The translations under genes were made by a program, and so were the position numbers. A stretch of 64,000 nucleotides of DNA from Magicicada septendecula (lineage: Eukaryota > Arthropoda > Insecta > Hemiptera > Cicadidae): NCBI GenBank assembly GCA_034769895.1, contig CM068373.1, positions 24,948,120 through 25,012,119 of the forward strand. The letters run 5' to 3'. Under the pieces are notes generated by a model. That model searched no databases, was not told the DNA's origin, and worked only from the letters and a program-made list of their open reading frames with translations. Shown in pieces: positions 1 through 12,828 of this stretch. Each line of letters opens with the position of its first letter. The stretch's first letter is position 1.

Positions 1-463
1 AGCGACTGTGGCAGGCAGAAGCCAGTCCTCGCCACTAGTGGCGACGATTTGTGGCTTTGGAGCTTGCACATGGGCCACTTTCATTGGCGCCACAGCAGTG
101 TTCAGAATAGTATTGTGAAGCGTGTATTAACACTGGGATTTCTATAAAACTTTGGGAGTTTTCTTAATAATTTTTTTTAAATTTAAGACTTTCGTGTTTC
201 TAAAATCTATTTAAAAACTTTTAAAACTATCATGACGGAATTCGAATTCGATCAATTTATAATTGAATTCAGTAAAATGGACAGCCTGATGAAAAATAAA
301 TCAGGTATGTTTCTAATCAGTACTGTAGTAAAGTATGTAATAAAAATTGGAATAGAAGTAATAATAATAAAGTAGGCCTACTGCACTAAACTAATGTGTA
401 AACTTCATAAAACAATTAAAGTCATCTAAAGTCATAAATTTAGACATTTTATTGTGTAATTAT
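1..463 (+). mobile_element. Possible left part of a PIF/Harbinger-like relic
   Basis: This stretch lies left of the BEL insertion and is the same pre-insertion locus as 8277-9648. It opens with GC-rich sequence built from GTGGC/GCCAC modules, and similar modules occur at 9560-9648. A short open frame starts at ATG 232 (reads MTEFEFDQFIIEFSKMDSL) and reaches a splice-donor-like CAG|GTATGT at 304/305. PIF/Harbinger elements often carry a second gene for a Myb/SANT or MADF-like protein, so this could be its first exon, but 25 residues are too few to assign. That both halves belong to one element is inference. The window edge cuts the left boundary. Confidence 0.25.
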
Positions 464-1018
464 TGTACGGTAGCGCGATGATTTCGTTTTCTAGGTTGGC
501 TAATCTGCTTACTGCCTCGCCTCAATTTTCGCGTGTTTGTACTTTGCACAGTGTGTATCAGACGCTCGTCAGCAGCGTTCGGCTCGCTCGCAGCCTCGCT
601 GTCATTTAAAATACTTGCATTCAAGTATTCTAGTGCCGTATTCGCGCACATCGTATTCTTACGACTTTTAATGTAGGCCTTAGGCCACACATTCGTACTT
701 ATGGCCAACTAGCCCCATAACTATCATTTCAATCTAAATTTATAATACTTGGCAACACGCATTATTAGCCGACCTCATTTCAACAAATAATACATTTGTA
801 ATGTAACTAAGAAGGACATTAAAATCTATTCAAATACAGTCCACATCTTATCATTTTCTTCCTACTGAAGCAATGCATTTATTACATAGTATTTTTAACT
901 AACATGGAAGACCAGCCGACAGAATTCTTCAACTTAAGAAACATATATTTAGCCCACTTGGGCCCAATTCATTAACTCTTTCTTGTCCACACTTGCTGGA
1001 TCATTCTTCTCATTAACA
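464..1018 (+). repeat. BEL/Pao 5' LTR
   Basis: A direct repeat of 555 bp, paired with 7718-8271. It begins TGTAC and ends ACA, as LTRs do, and is preceded by ATTAT, the left copy of the target duplication. Open frames on its minus strand occur identically in both LTRs and are not genes. Confidence 0.93.
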
Positions 1019-1023
1019 TTTTT

Positions 1024-1040
1024 TGGTCCTCCGGGCCGGA
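1024..1040 (+). promoter_or_regulatory. Candidate primer-binding site of the BEL element
   Basis: TGGTCCTCCGGGCCGGA begins five bases after the LTR. Its complement resembles, from memory, the 3' end of insect tRNA-Tyr (about 15 of 17 positions). A similar TTTTTTGGTC...CCGG module follows at about 1048-1072, so the priming position has a look-alike. The tRNA assignment is inference. Confidence 0.5.
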
Positions 1041-1319
1041 TACTAACCATTTTTTGGTCACTCCGGACCTGGATTTTCCATTCAACATTTTATACCAATA
1101 TTTCTGGCCATCACGGGCGAATTAGCACGTCAGCTAATACGACCGTGGCGTGATTTGCATCGTCATTTCGCTCGTCATCTTCAGACAACATATTAGCAAG
1201 TGCCTGCCAGCTACAGTGCTTACTCAAAGTGGTAATCTCTGCCAGCTGTTTATCATCTTCACCAAGGAGCCGACGCTGCAGGACATCGACAACAAGGTAT
1301 TACCAGAAACAGTAAAAAG

Positions 1320-2324
1320 GTGCGTAAAATGTCTGAAGAAGGCCTCAAAGTGCTGACCAGAAAGAGGGGCGGAATAAAATCCGCGATAGTACGGATACAA
1401 TCCGCGGTAAATTCATTTGACATAACTTTAAGTACAAAACATTTTCTAACTGTAAGACTGGAAAGTCTCAAAAGCTTGGCCTCGAAGTACGACGAGGTAC
1501 AGTCTGAGATAGAGCTTATCAGTAAAGACACGAGCGTTGCTCAGGCAGACCGAGTTGAGGTCGAAGAAATGATATACTCAACTGAGGCAAACATTTTACA
1601 ACTACTTGACACTTTTAATACTCAGACTGTGCCTCCCGTATTATCGACGCCCATACAATTAAAGCCGATAAGTTTGCCTTGCTTCTCAGGCAACATACTG
1701 GAGTGGCAACACTTTTATTCAATTTTCACCGATTTAGTGCATTCAAGATCTGATTTAACACCAGTGCAAAAACTGCATTATTTGCATTCCTCTGTGAAGT
1801 GTGAACCATTAGATTTAATTAAATCATTACCTATTTGTAAAGAAAATTATGCAATAGCGTTGAATTTTCTGTCCGAAAGGTATAACAACCCATTCATATT
1901 AGCTAAATACTATGTACAAAACCTACTTCAGGTTAAGTCCACAATAAAGGACTCGGTCCAAAGTTTGGCGGAGTTTACGAATACAATAACGTCTTCCGTT
2001 AATTCACTGGCAGCAATGAAGCTATCAGTGAATTCATTTGAATTTATCACCATACAGTTGCTCTCCACCAAACTTGACCCTATTACTTTAAAACTTTGGA
2101 AGGAGTCAATAGACCCTGACAACTTGCCTAGCTTTCAAGACTTTACGCATTTTTTAAACTTACGCAGACAGCTGTTAGAAAATACAATGCCTATTGAACC
2201 CGGACAGCAATTCAACAAACTTAATGTAAAACCTAACAATAAGTCTGAGAAGTGCAGCTTAAGAAATACTGCTGGCAGCAGCACATTTAAGAGCTATCAC
2301 ACAGCGGCAAATCATTATTCATGA
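1320..2324 (+). pseudogene. gag: BEL gag region (DUF1759-like)
   Basis: This encodes the N-terminal structural part of the BEL polyprotein, which packs element RNA in cytoplasmic particles. The reading has a helical N-terminal part and then the block LPCFSGNILEWQHFYSIF, which is the hallmark of the DUF1759 gag domain of BEL/Pao elements. Further blocks (KLHYLHSSVKCEPLDLIKSL, FLSERYNNPFILAKYYVQ) are also typical. It is followed directly by the zinc-knuckle and protease region. The coordinates are those of one open block and the boundary with the next part is approximate. It is treated as a part of a mobile element, not as a host gene. Confidence 0.85.
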
Positions 2325-4049
2325 GTGTGTTGTAAATCTAACCACCCGCTTCACATATGTAATAATTTTCATATGTTAAGCACCGCTGAGCGGAGGCAAG
2401 TTGTTGCAAATCATAAATGCTGTATCAACTGCCTTAGAGCAGGTCATTTGATAGCTAACTGTAAGAGTAAACAGGTCTGTAAAATTTGTTCAAAAAGACA
2501 CCACACATTGCTGCACGAAAATTACGTGCCGAAATCAACAGCTGCCAGCAGCAATTATTGCTCACTTAAATTACAGTGCAAAAACAATGTTCTTTTATCC
2601 ACAGCGGTTGTATCTGTCGTTGATCAGGCTGGCAACAGGCATAGAGCTAGAGTGCTTCTAGACGCCGGTTCACAGATAAATTTCTGTACAAAATCATTTG
2701 CAAAAAGGTTACACCTTAAATTAACCAAATATAATATTCCAATCACAGGAATAAACAACACAGCGTGTTGCGCAACTGATATTGCTTCTATACGTATTAT
2801 TTCTCGCTATCAGAGACATAGTTTCGAGGCGAAATGTGCCGTCTTATCTACCTTAACTCACAATCTGCCTTCAACCTCGTTTGATATCAACCAGTTCCAC
2901 ATTCCAAACAAAATTTTTCTGGCCTATCCAGATTTTAATATATCTTCACAGATCGACATACTATTAGGGGCACAATTTTATCTGGATTTGATATTAGCCA
3001 ATAAATACACACGCGGACCCAATTTTCCTATCATTCAGGAAACAAAACTGGGTTACATTTCGGCTGGCAATCTGCCCAAGCACTGCCACACCGGGGGTCC
3101 TGCTGTTTCGTTCCTAGCAAGGAACAATGACAGTCAGATTCTGCAATCTCTCGAGAGATTTTGGGAAGCAGAAACTATCCCTGACTATACCCCTGATAGC
3201 GAGTCGGCTTGCGAAGAGAATTTTGTGCGCTCTACTCAGCGCAACCACGAGGGTAGATTTATAGTGTCACTCCCATTCAAGTCTGATGATCCCCACTTGG
3301 GGGAATCTTACATAAGTGCCGAATCAAGATTCTTAAGCTTAGAGCGTCGATTTAGGCGAGATGCCAAGCTCGCTCGCGACTACGCGGACTTTATCAAGGA
3401 ATACATGGATCTTGGGCACATGACACTCATCGATCATGGCGCTATCAATTTAGGAGCGTCAAATATTTACTACTTGCCTCACCATGCCGTGTTTAAACAG
3501 TCTAGCTTGACCACAAAACTGCGCGTTGTTTTTGATGGTTCGTCCAAGACTACTAATGGCCTTTCGTTAAATGACATATTGTTAGTAGGCCCCAATGTTC
3601 AACAAGACCTTTTTTCCATTCTTTTGCGTTTCCGCATACATAAGTATGTTCTTATTGCCGACATCGAAAAGATGTATCGTCAGATTCGCGTAGCTGAAGG
3701 GGATTGTCACTATCAACGCATTTTGTGGCGTGATTCTCCCCTCGAACCACTTAAACATTTCGCGCTGCGAACAGTAACCTACGGCACGGCTAGCGCCTCT
3801 TTTTTGGCCACTCGTTGCCTTCTACAAATTGCTAGGGACAATCAGTCTTCCTTTCCCCAAGCGGCTTTAGCCATAACCAACGATTTTTATGTCGACGATC
3901 TACTTACCGGTTCGGACACTATCCCCAATCTAACCAAGCTGAAATCCGATCTAGGTGCGTTACTTGGTCAATATGGTTTCACGTTGCACAAATGGGCATT
4001 AAATGAACCCACAGCGGTCGCAAATCATCACAACTTTCACGACCCCTAA
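2325..4049 (+). pseudogene. pol: BEL pol, part 1: zinc knuckles, protease, reverse transcriptase
   Basis: In order: CCHC-type knuckles (CINCLRAGHLIANC, then CKICSKRHH) at about 2410-2515; a retroviral-type aspartic protease with VLLDAGSQINF at about 2650-2690 (DUF1758-like); and reverse transcriptase from about 3300. The RT has the BEL motifs TTKLRVVFDGSSK, VLIADIEKMYRQI and the catalytic FYVDDLLTG (about 3885-3911). The products would mature the polyprotein and copy element RNA to DNA. The alanine in the protease DAG is an unusual but conservative form of the catalytic triad. The block follows gag without a gap. Confidence 0.9.
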
Positions 4050-4063
4050 ATAAACAGGACAAT

Positions 4064-6448
4064 GTGCGTACCCTAAGCATTATTTGGAACAACACTGCCG
4101 ATTCATTTTTGTTTGATATCAAACTATCTCCGGTTGATTCTAGCATATCCAAGAGAAAAATTCTTTCAATTATTGCTGGAATATATGATCCTCTTGGTTT
4201 AATCGGTCCAGTTGTCTTTTTGTATAAACATTTCATGCAGCGACTTTGGCTTTGTAAGCTTGGATGGGATGAACCGATTTCCGGTCAGTCACTTTCGGAT
4301 TGGCATTCTTTGTGTAACAAATTGATTATGATTGGTAAAATAGTAGTTCCGCGATCTATTCGTTGCAAGCGTGAGGCGGCTACAGTTCAGTTGCATGGTT
4401 TTTCGGATGCTTCGGAGACAGGGTTTGTCTGTTGTATATATATCAGAGTCATTTATCAAGATTCTACTGCCTCCTGTTGCCTCTTGTGTTCCAAATCTCG
4501 CGTGGCTCCCCTACGCCAGGTGTATTACCTCGCATCGAGCTCTGCGCTTGCTTGTTATTATCGCGACTCGTATCTAAGGTTATTCTTGCTCTTTATTCGT
4601 TTATTGATAATGTATATTTGTATTCTGATTCTATGGTGGCTCTTTACTGGATTCATGCGCAGTCTACGCGTTGGAAAACATACGTCGCTAATCGGGTTGC
4701 TGAAATTCAGCGTCGTACGCAAACTTATACCTGGCATCACATTGATTCGCGACGAAATCCAGCTGATATCTAGGGGGTGTTTCCCTGGCGTTTTGCGCGA
4801 TTGCTCGCTTTGGTGGCACGGTCCTAGCTGTCTGTCTCAATCGTCAGAGTCTGATCCCTTCCCATCTTTCGTACCGGCCACTCCGTCGTCTTCTGAAGTC
4901 ACCGCGGAAGAGAAAAAAACACATAACCTCTCGCTAATGTCTACCCTGGCTGTTGACTTATCGTTGGACTTTTCCTCGTTGCACCGGCTGACGCGTGTAT
5001 ACGCTTATTGTTTTCGTTTCATCAGAAATATTAGGCACTCATGTGCGGACAAACTTTCGGGCGATTTGACCCCTGTAGAAATTCATCAGTCTCTCAACTT
5101 CTTCATAAAACAATCTCAGTCGATCCACTTCCCAACCGAAATTAATTGTCTTCGGAACGGATCTTCTGTTTCCATTAGGAGCAAGTTGGCTTCTCTTGAC
5201 CCGTTTCTTGACGACTCTGGAGTGATGCGCGTGGGCGGACGATTGCAGCATTCCCAATTACCCTACGATTCGAAACATCCTATTGTATTACCCCCATCGG
5301 CGCATATTACACGCCTTATCATCGAACGTGAACACATTCGTTTACTTCACGCTGGTGCTCAACTCGTGCATCATTCACTGCGTCAGCGTTGGTGGATTGT
5401 TAATGCCCGGCTAGTCATCCGTTCCATTATTCGCAAGTGTCTCAAGTGTATCAGGTTTAGTGCCACACAGCAGGTCCAGAGACTTGGTATTTTACTATCC
5501 CCTAGAGTCACTCCTTCTAGGCCGTTCTTATTTTGCGCGGTTGATTATGGTGGTCCCTTCATGATTCGTCATGGCGGGCAGAAGTCTAGAACTCTTTCTA
5601 AGGCATACGTATCTTTGTTTGTTTGCTTAGCGACTAGGGCTATTCACTTGGAATTGGTGTCCGACCTTACGGCCAGCGCATTTATAGCCGCTTTACGTCG
5701 TTTCATGGCACGTCGGGGTATACCCAGTCAACTGTACTCCGACAATGGCACAAACTTCAGGAAGGCCCGCACCATCTTACATGATATTTACAACTTTTGG
5801 CACAACAAGGATGCCATCTCTTCGATTAAGTCATTCACATCCTCTCAGGGGATATCATGGTCATTTATTCCGCCCTCCTCACCTCATTTCGGTGGCCTTT
5901 GGGAGAGCGGCATAAAGAGTTTGAAATTTCATCTCCGCCGCGTGGTAGGCAAATCTATACTAAACTTCGAGGAGTTCACGACCGTTTTGTCTCAGATAGA
6001 GGCATGTCTGAACTCTCGACCTTTATTTGCTATCTCTTCGGATGTTAACGACCCGGTGCCACTTACACCGGGCCATTTTTTGATTTGCGCGCCCTTAACA
6101 GCGATTCCGGACCCAGACCTTTCTCACGTTCCTGTTTCTCGTCTTGGTCGTTGGCAACTCCTTCAGAGGTTTGTCCAAGGCATTTGGAAGGCGTGGTCTC
6201 GCGATTATTTGCACCAGCTGCAGCAGCGTCACAAGTGGAAGTTTGCCGAAGATAATGTTTCCATTGGTGATTTAGTTTTGCTTATTGAGGATAATTTACC
6301 TCCATTAGCCTGGAAATTTGGCGTAATTATCGCCACATTTCCCGGCCCAGATAACTTGGTTCGTGTCGTGGACATTCGCACGCCTACGGGTGTTTTGCGG
6401 AGACCAATACATAAATTATGTCTGCTGCCGGCGCAAGACGAGATTTGA
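4064..6448 (+). pseudogene. pol: BEL pol, part 2: RNase H, integrase, C-terminal domain
   Basis: RNase H-like sequence occupies about 4060-4780 and includes FSDASE and the VYLYSDSMVALYWIHAQSTR block. The integrase follows, with an HHCC zinc-binding part (LLHAGAQLVHHSLRQRW, then KCLKC, about 5340-5450) and a DDE core (AVDYGGPF, LYSDNGTNF, HFGGLWESGIKSLKFHL; about 5530-5950). The C-terminal DUF5641-like domain (GRWQLLQRF...VGDLV-type block, LVRVVDIRTPTGVLRRP) ends at about 6440. Together these remove the RNA template and insert the DNA copy into the host chromosome. Domain order and spacing match complete BEL/Pao elements. Confidence 0.9.
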
Positions 6449-7717
6449 CATTATGATTACTTAGCAAAATGCTACTTTTATTCAGCCATTGGCTTATTAC
6501 TTTTTACGACCAGTTGGTCAACATAATTGTGATGAATTATCACAATCTTTTTTCTTATCAATTTTGCGCCATCGCATGCTTTCTAATTTTCATGTTTTGG
6601 TGGTCTCATTTTAAAATTGTAAAGGAGACGAACAATAACGTAAGGGAGTTATTACCTTGTTTTATTTTGAGGACACATAAGTCAAATGTTCTAACTTGTT
6701 AAGTTATAAACACTCGTTTTAGCATAAGCCTAATTATTTTTGAGTCAGCAACTGTCTGTTTGCTCAAGCAAGTATTAGTTTAGTTAATATGCAAGGCTTT
6801 ATTATTATTTGTATTTTCGTATGTGGAACATTTGATTCATGCCTCATGTCTTCCTCACTATTGTGTACAACTTTGGTTATTTCTAAACTTATTTTCAATT
6901 GTTTCTGTAATTACAGTATTGTATGTTATCTGATTTATTGTTATTGTATTCACATAAATTATGTCTATGTAAAAACTATTGTTAGCGTCTGCCGTATGTA
7001 ACTGCCACGTCTAGGTTTATTTTATATTGTATTTTATATTGTATTCATTTTGCAAGTAAGCATGCACAATTCTTTTTACGTAAAATTATGACATACATGT
7101 CGTATCTGGGCTTGCATTCAGCATCTAGCTTGTTCATACATTATTACATATTGTAAGTTCCTGAAACTTCAGGAACAGCATGAGTAGGTCAATACATGCC
7201 GCCCTGCTAAATATACGATTGAACATGCAATTGCAACATGTTCAACAACAATTTTGTTCATGTAATGAACTCTCTGTACAGGCCCACGGGCCTCAATTAA
7301 TTTTATAGTAACCATCTATGACATGCATAGGGTTACCAGCTATCGGTCAATCATGTGATGAGCTTCCGATCATGCATTAAACATTGTATAATTATGTATT
7401 TTTCTTTCATGTTTTATAATGTTATATACTGAACACACTTGTGTCAGTAATATTTGTCAAACCAGACTTATTCATATATGAAACAGCTGTTCGCCAACCT
7501 TAGCCTACAACCGCCTATCTCTAGGCTTATCTTATGCATGCTTATCTCTAAACTAGTGACGGACTGCCGTTATCTTATCTCATAACTCATGGTACAACTC
7601 AGCCTTGAAGCTAACTATCATTATAAGAAACTGTACTCTTTTAAATTAAATTGTAAATGTATCATAATTTATAAAAAAAAATGTGTTAAAAAATCATTTG
7701 ATTTTGACGGCAGCTTA
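6449..7717 (+). other. BEL tail between pol and 3' LTR
   Basis: AT-rich sequence of 1.27 kb. It holds only short hydrophobic open frames (6469-6702, 6789-7001) with no recognisable envelope features, such as a signal peptide followed by a long ectodomain. No clear polypurine tract stands directly before the 3' LTR. I assign no function. Confidence 0.5.
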
Positions 7718-8271
7718 TGTACAGTAGCGCGATGATTTCGTTTTCTAGGTTGGCTAATCTGCTTACTGCCTCGCCTCAATTTTCGCGTGTTTGTACTTTG
7801 CACAGTGTGTATCAGACGCTCGTCAGCAGCGTTCGGCTCGCTCGCAGCCTCGCTGTCATTTAAAATACTTGCATTCAAGTATTCTAGTGCCGTATTCGCG
7901 CACATCGTATTCTTACGACTTTTAATATAGGCCTTAGGCCACACATTCGTACTTATGGCCAACTAGCGCCATAACTATCATTTCAATCTAAATTTATAAT
8001 ACTTGGCAACACGCATTATTAGCCGACCTCATTTCAACAAATAATACATTTGTAATGTAACTAAGAAGGACATTAAAATCTATTCAAATACAGTCCACAT
8101 CTTATCATTTTCTTCCTACTGAAGCAATGCATTTATTACATAGTATTTTTAACTAACATGGAAGACCAGCCGACAGAATTCTTCAACTTAAGAAACATAT
8201 ATTTAGCCCACTTGGCCCAATTCATTAACTCTTTCTTGTCCACACTTGCTGGATCATTCTTCTCATAAACA
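7718..8271 (+). repeat. BEL/Pao 3' LTR
   Basis: A near-identical partner of 464-1018. It starts TGTAC, ends ACA and is followed by ATTAT, the right copy of the target duplication. Confidence 0.93.
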
Positions 8272-8276
8272 ATTAT

Positions 8277-9087
8277 ATTATGACAAAAATGTAGGTGTAT
8301 GTATAGAATAGAAACAAAATATATATACAAGGTATAAAAAGTGCAGTATTTGACTAATGTCTAATTTTTGTATAATGCGAGAACTTGGGCAATCCGGAAA
8401 AAACTTCAGTACCATGCAATCCCGCTTTGAACAAGTATTTATATTTTTTCTATTATTGTGAATAATAATAAGACTCTTCTTACAAGAATATATTTTTAAT
8501 TATTTTTTTAATATAACACTGTTTCAATAGTACTTAAATAACAGGATCAGATATACAAATTAATATTTATTTAAATTAACAGTATTTAAACAATGTTGTA
8601 ATAAAAAAGTAATAAAAAATACATTCTTGCACGTAAATGTTTATTATTCAGTAATAATATAAAAGAATAATTGAGTAAATATGAATGTAATATTTTCTCT
8701 AGTAACTATTGTATGTATGGCGTTGCACCATACAAAAATTTAACATCATTCTCTGCAACAGTCGTATACATTTGCATCTAGCCCATATGGCTCCTACAAG
8801 TGTAACAAATATGTAACAATATTCTCCCTGCAAGATCAGTATCTCGCCATATCGGTTTACTCTTGAGTATCATAATTGCAACAGAAGAAAAACAGGCGAA
8901 TTCGGCGAGACGGTCTCAACACTGTTTTATGCAAACACTACTTGAGCACATATGAGCCAAAACAATCTTGCGAACAATGCAGACAGTTTACAGTTGCAGA
9001 CAAATTTAGGTCTGACCTACAGGAAACCAATAGTTAATCGACTACTCAACACCAAACTATTAATATTTCGTCTACTGTAATACCATT

Positions 9088-9132
<45 letters not shown>

Positions 9133-9225
9133 GAAAGGGCTGTAGGGAGGAAAGAGGAAAGAGAATGTACGTGTATAAAACTGTGGAACAGTATCAGACA
9201 AGGTTTCTCTGAAAAAGGTCAAATA
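8277..9225. other. No gene seen; (TG)n tract
   Basis: AT-rich DNA between the BEL element and the Harbinger relic. The only distinct structure is a perfect (GT)n run at 9091-9127 followed by a purine-rich GAAAGAG stretch. Otherwise nothing recognised. Confidence 0.6.
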
Positions 9226-9459
9226 TCATTCTGACTTGCCACGGCACTGATCCTTCTTGTGTACAAAAGAATTCGGTGACATCCTGAAGTAGTTAAAAAA
9301 TTTCGCATTGTCCGCTTTTAGCTCACTCGTTAGTGTATTAAACTGTCCCACTAACAACCGTTCACACGTTATCTGGTGCATCCAGAATCGACGTTGTCTA
9401 CGACGGCGTCGCCGACGTACGAGAAGAGCAAGAAGAAAAACTTCCTCGTCAGAGTCCAT
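9226..9459 (-). pseudogene. PIF/Harbinger transposase N-terminal relic (HARBI1-like)
   Basis: The minus-strand reading starts with an acidic/aliphatic segment (MDSDEEVFLLALLVRRRRRR), continues with an arginine run and RRFWMHQITCERLL, and ends FNYFRMSPNSF. That order is the typical N-terminus of PIF/Harbinger transposases and the related HARBI1 family: an Arg/Trp motif, then a KFFNYFRMS block ahead of the nuclease domain. The frame stops soon after this block, and no DDE nuclease domain is found before the BEL element. It is therefore a truncated or internally deleted copy. The Met at 9459 is the natural start. A host HARBI1 gene would be far longer, so this is a transposon relic. Confidence 0.6.
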
Positions 9460-9559
9460 GACGAAACTGACGTAAAAACAAAATCAAACAATCTTTTATC
9501 ACTGAGCAAATCAACAGTGATGCAAATGACGTGTCTCTGATGCGAACCCATTCACACGA

Positions 9560-9648
9560 GCCACTGTGTGGTGCCGCTGTGTGGCGACACAAAGAAGCTG
9601 GTACAAGCGACTGAGTGGCGCCACAGAGTGGCCCGTGTGTCAGCAGCC
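9560..9648. repeat. Possible right terminus of the Harbinger-like relic
   Basis: A GC-rich segment built from repeated GTGGCG/GCCAC modules lies just upstream of the minus-strand transposase start. It ends ...TCAGCAGCC before TAA (9649-9651). PIF/Harbinger ends commonly carry GGCC-like termini and 3-bp TWA target duplications, so this could be the terminal repeat. The partner end is not clearly visible in the window. Confidence 0.3.
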
Positions 9649-9651
9649 TAA

Positions 9652-10099
<448 letters not shown>

Positions 10100-10477
10100 A
10101 AGACAAGCACCGGTAAAATGATGCAGCCTTATGTCGTTATATTATGTAATTATATGAATAATAATAATTGATCGACAAATAAAGCTTCACAATAACGTCA
10201 AATAAATAATATCCGGGAGACATACCCAAACCCAAAGGTGTAATAAATGGATAAAGAAAACAAGTGCGCAGATTCGACCTCGTGATGTGCGCGAGAGTAT
10301 AAAGAAACCTCCTTGGACACACAAACACAAGTACAAATTGGGCAAAATTTTGTGACCAAATTAAATAATAAAAAAATACATACACAACACAAAACATGAA
10401 ATAAACAATAACTGTGAATTTCAGAGGGTATATGCAAGAGAACAAGAGACCCATATGAGAGAAAGAGGTTAAGAGAA

Positions 10478-10492
10478 TGAGAGAGAGAGAGA

Positions 10493-10563
<71 letters not shown>
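10478..10563. repeat. (GA)n microsatellite
   Basis: About 40 GA units with two GG interruptions. Paired with the upstream TC tract it could form a long hairpin, and either tract could form triplex (H-DNA). Confidence 0.95.
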
Positions 10564-10565
<2 letters not shown>

Positions 10566-11823
10566 AATAAATAGAAAAAATTTACAGGCATTGCACAAAT
10601 GCAATGCACAGGGAAAGGCATTGAAAATGCTTCAATAAATCTAATATATATATATATTTATGTTCGTTCACCAATCAATGAATTCATTCTTCTTTTACCA
10701 ATGTACAGATTATAAGTTAAATGTAGTCGCATTCATAAGCGAAGTTTTATATGTGTACTACGTTATTGACAACAAAGAAGTAGTTTCTATGGAAACTCAC
10801 CGGTTCCCATTTTCGATCATGCACCAGCGATCGGCCGCAAATGTGCGACACGTCCTTATAAACATTTTCAATGTTAAAAGGAAAAAATACTGACTTGAAT
10901 TAATTTTATTTTTATGTTATAGCCTCTTTCATTGATAATTGAATGTTCTAATTAAAGTACGGTACAGTTTTTCAAGGTTTTCACATATTGAAGGTGATTG
11001 CACCACATAGGATCACCATTGCACTAGGTTACTTATAAAAAATTATATCTTTTAAACAAAAAAATATGATTATTTTTTGTGAATATTTTTATATTAATAA
11101 TAGCAATTAATAAATTTGAGTAAGTAATGATGAGTATGAGGAAATTTATTTTAACGTCACAAGTTCTAACCTAACCTGTGCTCAGTGAGTTCGTCTCGCG
11201 AACTTTGGAATTTTTTGACAGGGGAAAGTGCGACATATTAAAATTTTATTCACGGGGACAATATTACGGTTTCTACATTCCGCGTGTAAAAATGCGGTGG
11301 CGACCAGTTCCTTTGGGCGTTTTAGGAATTTTCTGATAAGGTAAGTAAAATAGTATCGGGGGGTTCTTATTAATATCATTACATTACAGCAAACATATCA
11401 TACCGTATTTACACGCGTAATTTATGCCCTCGTATAATTTACGCACCTTAAATTTTGGAAAGAAATTTGTGAAAAGTTTCGGTACATATAATTAGAAATA
11501 AAGGTTAGAATTTGGAGTCTGAGAAATGAAATATGTAATAATGGTGACGAATTTACGTAATTTAGTTTTTTTTACACATACTGGTATGCTTTGTTTTATG
11601 TTACTTGCCACCCGACCAAGGGGTTGTGAATGTCTACGAGTGATGTCCGGTGGTCCAGTGCAGATCTCGGTATACAGTCATACGAATTAAGTTATATCGA
11701 ACCTATCCTAACTGGTCGTAACATCGTGAAGGTAATCCGAGCGCCGGATTACGTAGTAGTTATGTAATTATGAATTCCACTACATCAAGACAGTTTCAGA
11801 GTGTCGTTTGAAACGCGCGTAAT
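10564..11823. other. No gene seen
   Basis: AT-rich DNA without recognised features. A short (TA)n run lies near 10645. Small open frames at 10660-10893 and 11182-11379 (minus) resemble no family I know. Confidence 0.5.
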
Positions 11824-11958
11824 AAGACAGTGGCAAGAAGAGACTTATGTAGAGTTATGCTACTGGAAGAGACTTTGGAGTAAGTGTTTGCAGAAGACAG
11901 TGGCAAGAAGAGACTTATGTAGAGTTATGCTACTGGAAGAGACTTTGGTGTAAGTGTG
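11824..11958. repeat. Two-copy 70-bp tandem duplication
   Basis: The unit beginning AAGACAGTGGCAAGAAGAGA at 11824 is repeated at 11894 with almost no change, and each copy ends GTAAGTGT. The near identity implies a recent duplication. Confidence 0.85.
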
Positions 11959-12828
11959 TAGCATGTCCATCACTGACGAAAAGAAAAGGATATTCTCTTT
12001 ATTGCTAATAGTGATAAACGGACCAAACGGTTTACAAGGAGCAAAGGATGGGAATTCAACACCGAATATTGATCTACAAGAGGAATGTATTTAGTAAAAT
12101 ACTTTCACGAGTTCCGAAACAATGCTTATGTGTCGTGCTTTAGAGATACCCATAAATTTAAACAAATTTTTAAACAGATTTTATCACAGGTAGAGGGTGC
12201 GTAACAATCGTTAACAACTTCTTGTTGAGAAGACGTAGGTCACTGTGTGTTTGTAGTTTAAAAGGCAGGTGAAATAAGATTCACGCAACAATTTTCACTA
12301 AGTATAAGAACAGTATATTGTTTACAGTACAATTTTGGTTATAAATTATACAAGTTTAAAAGTTTACATATATATTTTAACAAGTTTAAAAGTTTACCTA
12401 GTTTAACTGCTTGCTGCTGGCGAGGAAAACTGGCACTGCCTGTCTTCGGACTCCCCACCCTCACCTCTTATGGTTTTGTAGTGGGACAGTCTCCCACTCT
12501 TGACAGACGTTGAACACTTTGCTAAAGGCTGACAAAAGATTACAAGGTCAAACTGATTTCACTTCTTGACAAACGTTTACACGGACAAACTGATTTCATT
12601 TCAACGTTATGCCATTAAAATTAAACAAGACATATTTTACGATTTGTGACAGATTAGCAACACGGATGAAACACCCGTTCATTTTGATATGCCGTGAAAT
12701 ACAATGACAAACAAAAGATCATCTAGCGTATTAATACGCACTTCACTGCAGAAATGCTACGCTGCAGTTATGCTTGCTATAACGCCACACAGCAACAAAT
12801 ATCCCCTTTACGTAGTCTTTAAACAACA
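11959..12828. other. No gene seen
   Basis: Mixed AT-rich sequence. A small internal repeat of CAAGTTTAAAAGTTTAC occurs near 12350-12400. No coding or RNA gene recognised. Confidence 0.5.

Larger units (their letters stand above)
464..8271 (+). mobile_element. BEL/Pao LTR retrotransposon, nearly whole
   Basis: The element is flanked by near-identical LTRs (464-1018 and 7718-8271) and a perfect 5-bp target duplication, ATTAT (459-463 and 8272-8276). Parts in order are: 5' LTR, primer-binding site, leader, gag (from about 1320), zinc knuckles, aspartic protease, reverse transcriptase, RNase H, integrase, BEL C-terminal domain (to 6448), a 1.27-kb tail without recognised coding, and the 3' LTR. 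The domain order and the protein signatures are those of BEL/Pao. The reading frame is open over long blocks with roughly two or three interruptions, so it is slightly broken. By eye the LTRs differ at about 1% of positions, which means a fairly recent insertion. It sits inside a Harbinger-like relic. Confidence 0.95.

Noticed and set aside
460-708. Minus-strand open frame in the BEL 5' LTR, repeated at 7669-7962
   Set aside because: It lies in both LTRs because the LTRs are copies. No protein family resemblance.
6469-7001. Possible envelope gene of the BEL element
   Set aside because: Only short hydrophobic frames, with no signal peptide plus ectodomain layout.
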